DNA from: Spirochaetota bacterium
Lineage (GTDB): Bacteria; Spirochaetota; Spirochaetia; Treponematales; UBA12059
Length of the DNA: 17,624 nucleotides
Reading direction: 5' to 3'
Assembly (NCBI GenBank): GCA_022709445.1
Contig: JAKLIU010000010.1
Span: forward strand, 1-17,624
Shown: one piece after another, positions 1 through 7,529 of the stretch
How the letters are laid out: every line of letters begins with the position of its first letter
Position numbering within the stretch: the stretch's first letter is position 1
Made by a program: the position numbers and the translations under genes
The notes under the pieces: model-generated
What the model was told of the DNA's origin: nothing
Seen by the model: the letters and a program-made list of their open reading frames with translations, nothing else
Databases searched by the model: none

Positions 1-1128
1 GTGGCCGCGGCCCGGGCCCAGGTCGAGTCCACGGTCTACCCGGCCTACCGCGCCCTGATCGACTACTTCGCCGCGCTGGAGGCCAAGGCCGGGGACGACG
101 ACGGGGCCTGGAAGCACCCGGACGGCGCGGCCTACTACGCCTGGTGCCTCCGCTCCTCCACCACCACGGAGCGCACGCCGGAGGAAGTCCATGCCATCGG
201 TCTGGCGGAGGTCGAGCGCATAGAAGCGGAGATGCGGGTCCTCCTCGCCGCCCAGGGCGTGCGGGACTGCGCCAACCCCACCCGCGCGCTCAACGCCCTG
301 GGCGCCGAGGAGCGCTTCCACTTCCCGGACACCTCCGAGGGCCGCGAAGCCTGCCTGGCCGAATACCGGCGCATCCTCTCGGACGTGGAAGCGCGGCTGG
401 AGCCCTGGTTCTCCCTCAGGCCCAAGGCCAGGCTGGAGGTGAAGCGCATCCCCGAATTCCGCGAGAAGACCTCGGCGGGCGCCTACTACATGCCCGGCGA
501 CATGGGAGGGCTCAGGCCGGGCGTGTTCTACGCCAACCTGCGCGACATGAAGGAAGTGCATCGCTTCGGGATGAAGACCCTGGCCTACCACGAGGGCATA
601 CCCGGCCACCACTTCCAGCTCTCCATAGCGCAGGAGCGCAGGGGCCTGCCCCTGTTCAGGCGCTTCATCCCGTTCACCGCCTACGCGGAGGGCTGGGCCA
701 TGTACTCGGAGCTCCTTGCCCGCGAGATGGGATGCTACGAAGGCGACCCCTGGGGCCTCCTGGGCTCCCTGGACTCCGAGCTGTTCCGCGCCGTGCGCCT
801 GGTGGTGGACACGGGCATACACTGCAAGAAGTGGACCAGGGCCCAGGCCATCGACTACATGCGCGCCCACGCGGCCCAGGAGCCCGAGAGCGTGGTGAGC
901 GAGATCGAGCGCTACATCGTCATGCCCGGCCAGGCCTGCGCCTACAAGATAGGGATGCTCAAGCTGGTGGAGCTGCGCGACCGGGCCAGGGCTGCCCTCG
1001 GGGAGCGCTTCGACCCGCGCGCCTTCCATGACGTGGTCCTGCGGGACGGATCCATGCCCCTGGCCATCCTGGAGCGCCAGGTGGACGAATGGATCGATGC
1101 TGCCCGGACCGGGAAGTCCGTCCGGTGA
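1..1128 (+). CDS. DUF885 family metallopeptidase-like protein (5' end outside window)
   Basis: This is the C-terminal 375 residues of a DUF885 protein, a family related to zinc metallopeptidases and usually about 550-600 residues long, so roughly the first third lies left of the window. The GTG at base 1 is just an in-frame codon at the edge. The diagnostic motifs are HEGIPGHH at residues 197-204 (the HExxH-like zinc site) and the downstream AYAEGWAMYSE around residues 228-238, whose Glu is the expected third zinc ligand. The AYYMPGDMGGLRPGVFYAN stretch before the zinc motif is also typical of the family. The substrate is unknown; a peptidase role is inferred from the fold. The stop codon overlaps the GTG of the following TetR gene (GTGA), suggesting translational coupling. 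Confidence 0.88.
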   Translation: MAAARAQVESTVYPAYRALIDYFAALEAKAGDDDGAWKHPDGAAYYAWCLRSSTTTERTPEEVHAIGLAEVERIEAEMRVLLAAQGVRDCANPTRALNALGAEERFHFPDTSEGREACLAEYRRILSDVEARLEPWFSLRPKARLEVKRIPEFREKTSAGAYYMPGDMGGLRPGVFYANLRDMKEVHRFGMKTLAYHEGIPGHHFQLSIAQERRGLPLFRRFIPFTAYAEGWAMYSELLAREMGCYEGDPWGLLGSLDSELFRAVRLVVDTGIHCKKWTRAQAIDYMRAHAAQEPESVVSEIERYIVMPGQACAYKIGMLKLVELRDRARAALGERFDPRAFHDVVLRDGSMPLAILERQVDEWIDAARTGKSVR

Positions 1129-1820
1129 AGCGCGGGGGGCTGGCCGGCGGACCGGCGGCCGGCGAAGCGGTGGCGCGGCCTGCCCGCTGGAGCGCCACCT
1201 TCGGGCGCCTGGATCCCGAGAAGCGCGAGCGTGTGCTCGGCTGCGCCAAGCGCGCCTTCGCCGAGCACGGCTACGCCGGCGCGAACATCAACCTCATCGC
1301 GGAGGACGCCAGGATCAGCGTCGGCTCGCTCTACAAGTACTTCAGCACCAAGCAGGACCTGTTCCTGGCCCTGATCGAGGGCTTCCACGACCAGATCACC
1401 GCGGCCATACGCGGCGTGCTGGACGCGGAGCCGGGCTTCCGGGGACGCGTGGCCGCGCTCATGAAGCTGGCCATCGAGAGCTCCACGGCCGACCCGGAGA
1501 GCGTGCGCATCTACATAGCCTGCACCACCGAAGAGCTCGCGCCCATGGCCGCCCTCCTGACGCGGGACATAGAGGAAGCCAGCGCCGTCCCCTACCGCCG
1601 CATGATCGAGGAAGGCCAGCGATCCGGCGAGGTGGACCCGTCGCTGGATCCGGGCTGGGCCGCCTTCTTCCTGGACAACGTCCTCATGCTGCTCCAGTAC
1701 TCCTTCGCCTCGGCCTACTACCGCGAGCGCTTCGCCCTGTACACCGGGGTCCGCCCGGACGCGGAGCGGGCGGAGGCCGAGCTCCTGCGCTTCATGGAAC
1801 GGGCCCTGGCCCCGCGCTGA
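1125..1820 (+). CDS. TetR/AcrR family transcriptional regulator
   Basis: This is a 231-residue one-component regulator. The N-terminal TetR DNA-binding domain lies near residues 33-80: a first helix (EKRERVLGCAKRAFAEHGY), then the helix-turn-helix with the family signature ISVGSLYKYFSTKQDLF. The C-terminal all-helical half would bind an effector; its ligand cannot be read from sequence. I chose GTG at 1125 because it forms a GTGA overlap with the DUF885 stop; an in-frame ATG at 1089 would add 12 residues inside the upstream gene and is the alternative. The gene converges on the MFS gene of the aminotransferase-aldolase-kinase operon with a 20-base gap. The palindrome at that operon's promoter (6895-6910) is a plausible target, but the link is inferred from proximity. 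Confidence 0.9.
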   Translation: MKRGGLAGGPAAGEAVARPARWSATFGRLDPEKRERVLGCAKRAFAEHGYAGANINLIAEDARISVGSLYKYFSTKQDLFLALIEGFHDQITAAIRGVLDAEPGFRGRVAALMKLAIESSTADPESVRIYIACTTEELAPMAALLTRDIEEASAVPYRRMIEEGQRSGEVDPSLDPGWAAFFLDNVLMLLQYSFASAYYRERFALYTGVRPDAERAEAELLRFMERALAPR

Positions 1821-1840
1821 GCCGGGCCCCGGACGACTCC

Positions 1841-3061
1841 TCAGGCCCGACCGGGTCCCTTCACGCCGGGCTCCTTCAGTCCCAGGGCCAGCAGGGCAGA
1901 GCCGGCCAGGAGCGCGGCTCCCAGGCTGAGCGACACGGAAAAGCTGCCGGTGGCCGCGTTCACCGCCTCCATGCCCCATACCAGGGCCACGGAAGCCTGG
2001 CCCGCCAGGCTGACCAGCCCGTTGGTGCTGCCTTCCGGCGTGGGCAGCGCCACCTCGGAGGCGTACTGCATGCCTATGGGGTTCACCGACACCAGGGCAA
2101 AGCCCAGGAGCACGCAGGACAGTGCGATGGGGATGAAGCCCGGCGCGAAGGCCAGGCCCAGGAGGCCGGGTACCGCCGCGCCCAGGCCGATGGCCATGAA
2201 GGGCCGCCGCCTGCCCGAGCGGTCGGACAGGGCCGGCATGATGAGCGCGCCGGCCACCCCTCCTACCAGCATGATGGCCATGACCAGACCGGCCTGGGTC
2301 GAGTCCAGCCCGCGCGGCCGCACGATGGCCTCCACCCAGGTGGTCACCCCGTTGAACACGCCCATGCCTATGAAGGCCATGGCCAGGTAGCGCCTGAAGG
2401 ACGGCAGCGACAGGGCGTGAGCGAAGCCCTTGGTCTCCAGGGCCTTGACCCCCGCCGCGCTGTCGTCCGGCGGCAGGGCGGGTTTCTCCCTGGCCACCAG
2501 CACGAAGGCCAGGGCGCTGATCCCAGCGGCCAGACCGTAGGCCAGCTGGATGCGCGGCAGGCTCATGCCCTCGGCCAAGATGGGCGTGAGCACCAGGCCC
2601 AGGGCCGTGCCCACGATGTTGGACAGGGTGAACAGGCCCACCGCCGTGGCGCGCTCCCGGGCGGGACACCAGGCGGCGGGCACCTTGGTCCAGGCGTTGA
2701 GGAGGAAGGGCTGGGCGGCGGCGAGGCCGAGCGTGGCGGCGAAGGCCATCGCGTAATTGGAGCCCGCGAGGCCGCGCATGATCCCGAACGCAGCCGTCGC
2801 GACCGCGCCCAGGCCCACCATCTTCGCGAAGCCGAAGCGGTCGATGAGCCAGGAGACCGGCAGGGACAGGGGGATGAAGGCGATCATGAAGACCATGGCG
2901 AAGAGGCCGATCTTCAGCTCCGATACCCCGTAGAACGCGGCCGCCGCCCCGGCCACCGGCGCGTAGGAAATCCAGAGCGCCTGGATGGTCAGGTTCACCA
3001 GCATGACGACGCCCAGCACCGCGAAGCGGTAGCGGTAGGTCCGGTACGACGGATTGTCCAT
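1841..3061 (-). CDS. MFS transporter
   Basis: This is a major facilitator superfamily permease of 406 residues, with about twelve hydrophobic segments. The loop between TM2 and TM3 carries the MFS signature variant WLIDRFGFAKMVG, and the matching second-half loop reads PALSDRSGRRRPF, giving the usual two-fold repeat. I place the start at ATG 3061 because AAGGAAGG (complement of 3069-3076) sits 7 bases before it; an upstream in-frame ATG at 3079 would make that Shine-Dalgarno site part of the coding sequence. It is the last gene of the operon, its ribosome site lying within 15 bases of the kinase stop. Context suggests it imports the substrate the operon degrades, though export cannot be excluded. 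Confidence 0.88.
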   Translation of the reverse strand: MDNPSYRTYRYRFAVLGVVMLVNLTIQALWISYAPVAGAAAAFYGVSELKIGLFAMVFMIAFIPLSLPVSWLIDRFGFAKMVGLGAVATAAFGIMRGLAGSNYAMAFAATLGLAAAQPFLLNAWTKVPAAWCPARERATAVGLFTLSNIVGTALGLVLTPILAEGMSLPRIQLAYGLAAGISALAFVLVAREKPALPPDDSAAGVKALETKGFAHALSLPSFRRYLAMAFIGMGVFNGVTTWVEAIVRPRGLDSTQAGLVMAIMLVGGVAGALIMPALSDRSGRRRPFMAIGLGAAVPGLLGLAFAPGFIPIALSCVLLGFALVSVNPIGMQYASEVALPTPEGSTNGLVSLAGQASVALVWGMEAVNAATGSFSVSLSLGAALLAGSALLALGLKEPGVKGPGRA

Positions 3062-3068
3062 CTGTTTG

Positions 3069-3076
3069 CCTTCCTT
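3069..3076 (-). promoter_or_regulatory. Ribosome binding site of the MFS gene
   Basis: AAGGAAGG on the minus strand lies 7 bases upstream of ATG 3061. It decides the start in favour of 3061 over the in-frame ATG at 3079. Confidence 0.6.
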
Positions 3077-3080
3077 CATT

Positions 3081-4706
3081 TCAGGCCACCGTGCGGTTCA
3101 TGCGCTTGAACAGCCGCCGGTTGGCGCGGTACAGATCCTTGAGCAGGGACAGCCGCCCGTCCCAGAGCGCTTTCCGCTCCGGGTCGGGCCCGTGCGTCGC
3201 GGCGACGGGCACCAGGCGCGCGGCTTCCTCCAGGGAGGACAGGGCGCCCAGGCCGGCCGCCGCGGTCAGGGCCGCGCCCAGGGCTCCCGCGTTCTGCGGC
3301 TCGGCCGGCACCTCCACGGTCAGTCCGGTCACGTCGGCCAGGAGCCGGGCCATCGCCCGGGAACGGGCCACGCCCCCCACGAAGCGCAGGGGCCGGCCGC
3401 GCGAAGCCATGCGCGAGACGGCCTCGTACTGCCAGCGGCACTGGAGGGCCATGCCCTCGGCCACCGCGCGCACCAGGTCGCGCTTGCCGTTCCCCAGGCC
3501 TATGTTGAAGAACATGCCCCGGGCCCAGGGATCCTCGAAGGGCGAGCGGCTCCCGTGCAGCCAGGGAGCGAAGACGACCCCTCCGGCCCCGGCCGGCACG
3601 GCGGACACCGTCTCGTCCAGCATGGCGAAGAGCCGGTCGTCCTCGGCCCGGTCCGGGCTTCCAGCCGTTCCGGCGACCTCCGGGCCGCCGCCAAGGTACA
3701 CCCCGATCTCGTCCCTAGCAAGGTGATCCCGCACCCACTCCATGCACTTGCCGGAAGTCTCCTGCTCGGAGATGTAGTTGTAGCGCCCCGGGATGGCTCC
3801 CATCACGGCCGCGGACCGGGTGGCGGTGTCCACCGAGCGCCGACCCACGGACGCGGCCACCCAGCCGGAAGTGCCCATGTAGGCATGCACGTCCCCGAGC
3901 CCGCATGCCCCGGAGCCCAGGGCGATGAGCGACAGGTCGCCGCCGCCGCCGAAGACCGGCGTGCCCGGCTCCAGGCCCAGGTCAGAGGCCGCTTCCGTGC
4001 CGAGCCCGCCCGCCCGTTCGGACGCGCCCATCACCGGCGGCAGGTGGGAGGGGTCCACCCCGAACATGGAGCACAGCTGTCCGCTCCAGCCCTGGCGGCC
4101 CGCGCGCGTATCGTACATGAAGGTTGCGTTGGCCGAGTCCGCGGTCATGGCCGCTCGCCCCGTCGCCCGCAGCACCAGGTATTCCTTGACGTCCAGCCAG
4201 GCGCGAGCCCGCGCGAAGGCTTCCGGTTCGTGCCTGCGTACCCAGCGGTATTTCCAGACCGGGTCCTTGGCGCTCGCGGAGACTCCCCCCGCTATGGAGA
4301 GCGAGGACAGGAGCCGGGTGATCTCCATGCCCTCCACGCGGAGCCCCCGTCCCAGGACCGCGTCCAGCTCCGCTGCTCCCCGCTGGTCCATGTAGCTCAT
4401 GGCCGGGCGCACCGGGACGCCTTCCCCGTCCACCAGGACCAGGGACTGCATCTGGCAGCAGAAGGCCATGCCCCGGACCGATGCGGGAGCCACTCCGGCA
4501 GCCGCAAGCGTCGCCCGCGATCCCCGGGCTACGGCCGACCACCAGTCCTCCGGATCCTGCTCGGCGCCGCCGCCGGGCAGCATCGTTATGGGATAGCCGA
4601 AGCCTGCACGCGAGACCAGTTCCAGCGTGTCGCCCAGGCGGTAGAGGCAGGACTTGGCGCTGGTCGTCCCCACGTCAAAGGCGATGACGTAGCCGTCCGG
4701 GCTCAC
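3081..4706 (-). CDS. FGGY-family carbohydrate kinase (xylulokinase-like)
   Basis: This is a 541-residue ATP-dependent sugar kinase of the FGGY family (usual length 480-550). Visible motifs are the N-terminal phosphate loop DVGTTSAKS at residues 11-19, SYMDQRG at 104-110, the catalytic-Asp region VFGGGGDLSL with Asp257, YMGTSGW at 277-282, the C-terminal signature region around WLHGSRSPFEDPWARG (382-397), and RFVGGVARSRAMARLLADV (441-459). I start at GTG 4706, which overlaps the aldolase stop as GTGA; the open frame extends upstream only inside the aldolase gene. It probably phosphorylates a ketose or polyol before aldol cleavage by the neighbouring class II aldolase. Xylulokinase is the nearest named relative I recognise, but substrate specificity is not decidable from sequence. 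Confidence 0.9.
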   Translation of the reverse strand: MSPDGYVIAFDVGTTSAKSCLYRLGDTLELVSRAGFGYPITMLPGGGAEQDPEDWWSAVARGSRATLAAAGVAPASVRGMAFCCQMQSLVLVDGEGVPVRPAMSYMDQRGAAELDAVLGRGLRVEGMEITRLLSSLSIAGGVSASAKDPVWKYRWVRRHEPEAFARARAWLDVKEYLVLRATGRAAMTADSANATFMYDTRAGRQGWSGQLCSMFGVDPSHLPPVMGASERAGGLGTEAASDLGLEPGTPVFGGGGDLSLIALGSGACGLGDVHAYMGTSGWVAASVGRRSVDTATRSAAVMGAIPGRYNYISEQETSGKCMEWVRDHLARDEIGVYLGGGPEVAGTAGSPDRAEDDRLFAMLDETVSAVPAGAGGVVFAPWLHGSRSPFEDPWARGMFFNIGLGNGKRDLVRAVAEGMALQCRWQYEAVSRMASRGRPLRFVGGVARSRAMARLLADVTGLTVEVPAEPQNAGALGAALTAAAGLGALSSLEEAARLVPVAATHGPDPERKALWDGRLSLLKDLYRANRRLFKRMNRTVA

Positions 4707-5410
4707 TTCCGGCCCCCGCGGGCGGTCCGGGAATACTTGTGCAGGAAGACCTGGTGCATGGCCCATGCCTCCACCGGGTGGAGGGGCACCGCCCCGCCCA
4801 GGAACTCGGCTTCTATGAAACTGCGGCATCCCTTTTCCAGCATGCGCGCGCAGAGCAGCGCCTCGGGAAGGGAGCGGCCGGCGGCGACCGCCCCGTGGTT
4901 GGCCAGGAGGCAGGCCATGCGCCCGGCCATGGCCCGGACCACCACGCGGGTCATCCGGCCGGAGCCCGGCAGGGCGTAGTCGGCCACCCTGAGGCTGGGG
5001 CCCACCACCTGCACGAAATCGTCCAGCACCGCCGGCACCTCGCGCCTGGCGGCCGCCACGGTGGACGCGGCCGCCGAGTGGGTGTGCACCACGGCGCCCA
5101 GGGCGGGCCTGGCCAGGTACAGGCTGCGGTGCATGGGCGCCTCGGTGGATGGCTTGCCCGCGCCCGTGACGCTCCCGCCGGCAAGCTCCACCACGACCAT
5201 GTCGGCGGCGCCCAGGCTCCGGTAGTCGCGGCCGCTGGGCGTGATCACCATGCGGTCCCCGCCCAGGCGCACGGAAATGTTGCCCCAGGTCCCGTCCACC
5301 AGTCCGGTCTCCACCAGCTCGACGCCGGCCGCCCGCACCGCCTCCCGGGCCGCGGCCTCGTCGCCGTCGCCGAACTCCCGGTCCGTTCCGTTGCCGCCCG
5401 GGCCGCTCAC
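4703..5410 (-). CDS. Class II aldolase/adducin family protein (fuculose-phosphate aldolase-like)
   Basis: This is a 235-residue zinc-dependent class II aldolase. It shows the substrate phosphate-binding segments TWGNIS (41-46) and TPSG (57-60), the catalytic Glu90 in KPSTEAPMH, the zinc ligands His109 and His111 in HTHS, and the third zinc His172 in LANHGAVAAG. Known relatives such as L-fuculose-1-phosphate and L-ribulose-5-phosphate enzymes act on phosphorylated sugars, releasing DHAP or glycolaldehyde phosphate in the aldolases. All key residues are present, so it should be active. The GTG start overlaps the aminotransferase stop (GTGA), and its own stop overlaps the kinase GTG, so three enzymes are made from one coupled message. 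The true substrate is unknown. Confidence 0.92.
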   Translation of the reverse strand: MSGPGGNGTDREFGDGDEAAAREAVRAAGVELVETGLVDGTWGNISVRLGGDRMVITPSGRDYRSLGAADMVVVELAGGSVTGAGKPSTEAPMHRSLYLARPALGAVVHTHSAAASTVAAARREVPAVLDDFVQVVGPSLRVADYALPGSGRMTRVVVRAMAGRMACLLANHGAVAAGRSLPEALLCARMLEKGCRSFIEAEFLGGAVPLHPVEAWAMHQVFLHKYSRTARGGRK

Positions 5411-6861
5411 AGGACCGCCCCTTCCACGTTCCGGAACACGCGCTCGAAGCGGGCCAGGGCTTCGTCGATCACCGCGTCGTCATCGGCCGCGCTGGTGTAC
5501 ATCCGCGAGCCGGCCAGGGTCACCAGGCCCTCGGCCGCGTAGGCCGCCCCGTATTCTTCCATCGCGCGCTTGCGCAGCTTGGCTTCCTTTATGGCCCCCA
5601 CGATGCGCAGGGGATCCAGCCTGACGAACATGGCCCCCACGGTCTCCAGGTGGCATATGGAGCCCTGGTTGTACGCGACGAAGGGCAGGCCGTACTTGGC
5701 GATCAGGGCCTTGAGGCCGTCGGTCAGCCGGTCGCCGGCCCGGCCCGCCACGGCGCAGGCGTCGCGCTTCTCGATTTCCCTCAGGGTGAAGTAGCCGGCA
5801 GCCGCGGACAGGGGGTTGGCCGCCATGGTCCCGCCCACGTAGGCCTTCTTCTTCCCGCTTTCTAGCCCGGCGGCCATCAGCATGACCAGGTCCCGCCTGC
5901 CGCCCAGGCCGCCCGCCGAGGGGAAGCCGCCGGCGACCACCTTCCCGAAGGCGGTCAGGTCGGGCTTGACCCCGAACCAGCCCTGGGCACCGCCCAGGCC
6001 CACCCTGAAGGCCGTGACCACCTCGTCGAACACGAGGAGGGCCCCGTAGCGGTCGCAGAGTTCCCGCACGCCCGTGTTGTAGTCGCGGTCCACCGGCCGG
6101 GTGCCGCTCTCCGGTCCCAGGGGCTCCACCAGCACGCAGGCGGTGCCGCCGCGCAGCCGGTTGAAGGCCAGCACCCGCTCCAGCGAACCCAGGTCGTTGG
6201 GCGCGGCCTCGTCGGTGAGCGAGGTGCAGGCGGCCGGGATGCCGTGGGCCTCGAAACGGCCGGAGCGGGGCATCTTGAGGCTGTAGACCAGCTGGTCGCT
6301 CCAGCCGTGGTAGGCCCCGCCCATCTTGACCACGCGGCGCTTGCCGGTGGCCAGCCTGGCCACCCTGATTGCCGCCATGACCGACTCCGTGCCGCTGCCG
6401 AGCATGCGGAACATCTCCACCGACGGCATGTGGCGGCAGATTTCCCGCGCCAGTTCCAGCTCGTACTCGTGGAAGAGGCCGGTGGACGGCCCGCTCTCCC
6501 TGAGCAGCCCGATCACCTGTTCCAGCACCACGGGGTCGTTGCCGCCCAGCATGGTCGGCCCGCCGGCCTGCAGGAAATCGATGTAGCGCCTGCCGTCCGC
6601 GTCCTGGAGCCAGGGGCCTTCCGCCTTGCGCATCACCAGGGGAAAGGGATGATTGAAGGCCAGGTTGTGCTGCACCCCGCCCGGTATGAATTTCTTTGCC
6701 TCGGCGGTGATGGCCTTGGAGGCCGCGCAGTCCCGGTCGAGGGCGGCCAGGTAGCCGGCCATGGCGTCCGGCCTGATTTTCCGCACGGGCATGGCGAGCA
6801 GGGCGTCCAGGGCCCGGTAGATGGGCGCGGCGTCCGGGTAGCGGCTGATCGAGTATGACAT
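5407..6861 (-). CDS. Class III PLP-dependent aminotransferase (glutamate-1-semialdehyde aminomutase-like)
   Basis: This is a 484-residue fold-type I PLP enzyme, first gene of the operon. Visible landmarks are the phosphate-binding GSGTES (156-161), YHGWSD (184-189) with the aromatic that stacks on PLP, LVFDEVVTAFR with Asp279 for the pyridine nitrogen, and LTAFGKVVAGGFPSAG with Lys307 as Schiff-base lysine. The pattern is closest to glutamate-1-semialdehyde aminomutase-like proteins, but location in a kinase-aldolase-transporter operon argues for a catabolic transaminase rather than a heme-synthesis HemL. The N-terminal extension of about 60 residues is longer than in HemL. ATG 6861 is preceded by AAGGAGA at a 6-base spacing, supporting this start over upstream in-frame codons that overlap the promoter/operator. 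Confidence 0.9.
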   Translation of the reverse strand: MSYSISRYPDAAPIYRALDALLAMPVRKIRPDAMAGYLAALDRDCAASKAITAEAKKFIPGGVQHNLAFNHPFPLVMRKAEGPWLQDADGRRYIDFLQAGGPTMLGGNDPVVLEQVIGLLRESGPSTGLFHEYELELAREICRHMPSVEMFRMLGSGTESVMAAIRVARLATGKRRVVKMGGAYHGWSDQLVYSLKMPRSGRFEAHGIPAACTSLTDEAAPNDLGSLERVLAFNRLRGGTACVLVEPLGPESGTRPVDRDYNTGVRELCDRYGALLVFDEVVTAFRVGLGGAQGWFGVKPDLTAFGKVVAGGFPSAGGLGGRRDLVMLMAAGLESGKKKAYVGGTMAANPLSAAAGYFTLREIEKRDACAVAGRAGDRLTDGLKALIAKYGLPFVAYNQGSICHLETVGAMFVRLDPLRIVGAIKEAKLRKRAMEEYGAAYAAEGLVTLAGSRMYTSAADDDAVIDEALARFERVFRNVEGAVL

Positions 6862-6894
6862 GGATTCTCTCCTTGCATGTGGTCGTATTGACTG

Positions 6895-6910
6895 GTGAGT
6901 GATCACTCAC
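6895..6910. promoter_or_regulatory. Candidate TetR operator, perfect 16-bp palindrome
   Basis: GTGAGTGATCACTCAC is a perfect inverted repeat. It begins immediately downstream of the -10 box of the minus-strand promoter, so it would cover roughly +1 to +16 of the aminotransferase operon, the expected place for a repressor. TetR-family dimers commonly bind palindromes of this size. The TetR gene at 1125-1820 is the only DNA-binding regulator close to the operon. Binding is inferred. Confidence 0.65.
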
Positions 6911-6917
6911 TCATACA

Positions 6918-6945
6918 ACTCTACCCCGGATTGGACTCCTGTCAA
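6918..6945 (-). promoter_or_regulatory. Promoter of the aminotransferase-aldolase-kinase-MFS operon
   Basis: On the minus strand, a consensus -35 TTGACA (6945-6940) is followed after 16 bases by TAGAGT (6923-6918), four of six matches to the -10 consensus. An A-rich tract (AAAAAA near 6950-6955) just upstream of the -35 could act as an UP element. Transcription would start near 6911, about 50 bases before the ATG. Confidence 0.6.
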
Positions 6946-6986
6946 GCTGTTTTTTGCCTCGCCATCGGCCTCGGTGAGGCGGGCCC

Positions 6987-7016
6987 TTGTCCGGGCGGTT
7001 CGCTTCGGGGTACAAA
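6987..7016 (+). promoter_or_regulatory. Possible promoter of the ychJ-like/hgcAB unit
   Basis: TTGTCC (6987-6992), an 18-base spacer and TACAAA (7011-7016) each match four of six sigma-70 consensus positions. The predicted start near 7023 would leave a short leader containing the GGAGG ribosome site. It is moderate in quality and divergent from the catabolic operon promoter. Confidence 0.35.
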
Positions 7017-7036
7017 AGGCCACCGGAGGATCATCC

Positions 7037-7519
7037 ATGAGCGAAACCTGTCCCTGCGGCTCTGGCCGCGAATATACCGCCTGCTGCGCTCCCGTCATCG
7101 CGGGAAGCGCCCCCGCCGCAACCGCCGAGGCCCTGATGCGTAGCCGCTACACGGCCTACGCCAAGGGAGCCATCGACCACATCATGAAGAGCTGCGTGGC
7201 CGACGACGGCATCGACGAGGAAGCCACCCGGAAGTGGAGCGAGAGCGCCGACTGGAAGGGCCTCAGGATCCTGCGCACCGAGAAGGGCGGCCCGGGGGAC
7301 AGCGAGGGCGTGGTGGAGTTCGTGGCCAGCTACGTGATGGACGGGCTCAAGGACGAACACCACGAGACGGCGCGCTTCGTCAAGCGGGACGGGAAGTGGC
7401 TCTACGAGACCGGGGAGGTCAAGACCGAGACCGTGGTGCGGGCCTCGCCCAAGGTGGGCCGCAACGACCCCTGCCCCTGCGGCTCGGGCAAGAAGTACAA
7501 GCAGTGCTGCGGCAAGTAG
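7037..7519 (+). CDS. YchJ-family SEC-C motif protein
   Basis: This 160-residue protein has a SEC-C zinc-binding motif at each end: CPCGSGREYTACC near residues 5-17 and NDPCPCGSGKKYKQCCG at the C-terminus. Between them is the NTF2-like middle domain of the YchJ/UPF0225 family (LMRSRYTAYAKGAIDHIMKS, then VEFVASYVMDG and RDGKWLYETGE). SEC-C motifs bind zinc, as in the SecA tail; the role of YchJ proteins is not established. The start is ATG 7037 with GGAGG at 7025-7029. The stop is only 10 bases before the hgcA start, and hgcA lacks a clear ribosome site of its own, so the two are probably co-transcribed. Whether this gene has any function in mercury methylation is unknown. Confidence 0.9.
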   Translation: MSETCPCGSGREYTACCAPVIAGSAPAATAEALMRSRYTAYAKGAIDHIMKSCVADDGIDEEATRKWSESADWKGLRILRTEKGGPGDSEGVVEFVASYVMDGLKDEHHETARFVKRDGKWLYETGEVKTETVVRASPKVGRNDPCPCGSGKKYKQCCGK

Positions 7520-7529
7520 GCCCGCTCGC

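Noticed and set aside
942..3109. Long open frames antisense or out of frame to the TetR, MFS and other genes
   Set aside because: They are Arg/Gly/Pro/Ala-rich products of high GC content, lack domains, and overlap genes with clear motifs.
6956..6980. Hairpin GCCTCGCC...GGTGAGGC beside a T run as a terminator
   Set aside because: The T run precedes the stem on the plus strand and becomes an A run on the minus strand, so it is wrongly placed for either direction; the A tract is better read as an upstream promoter element.
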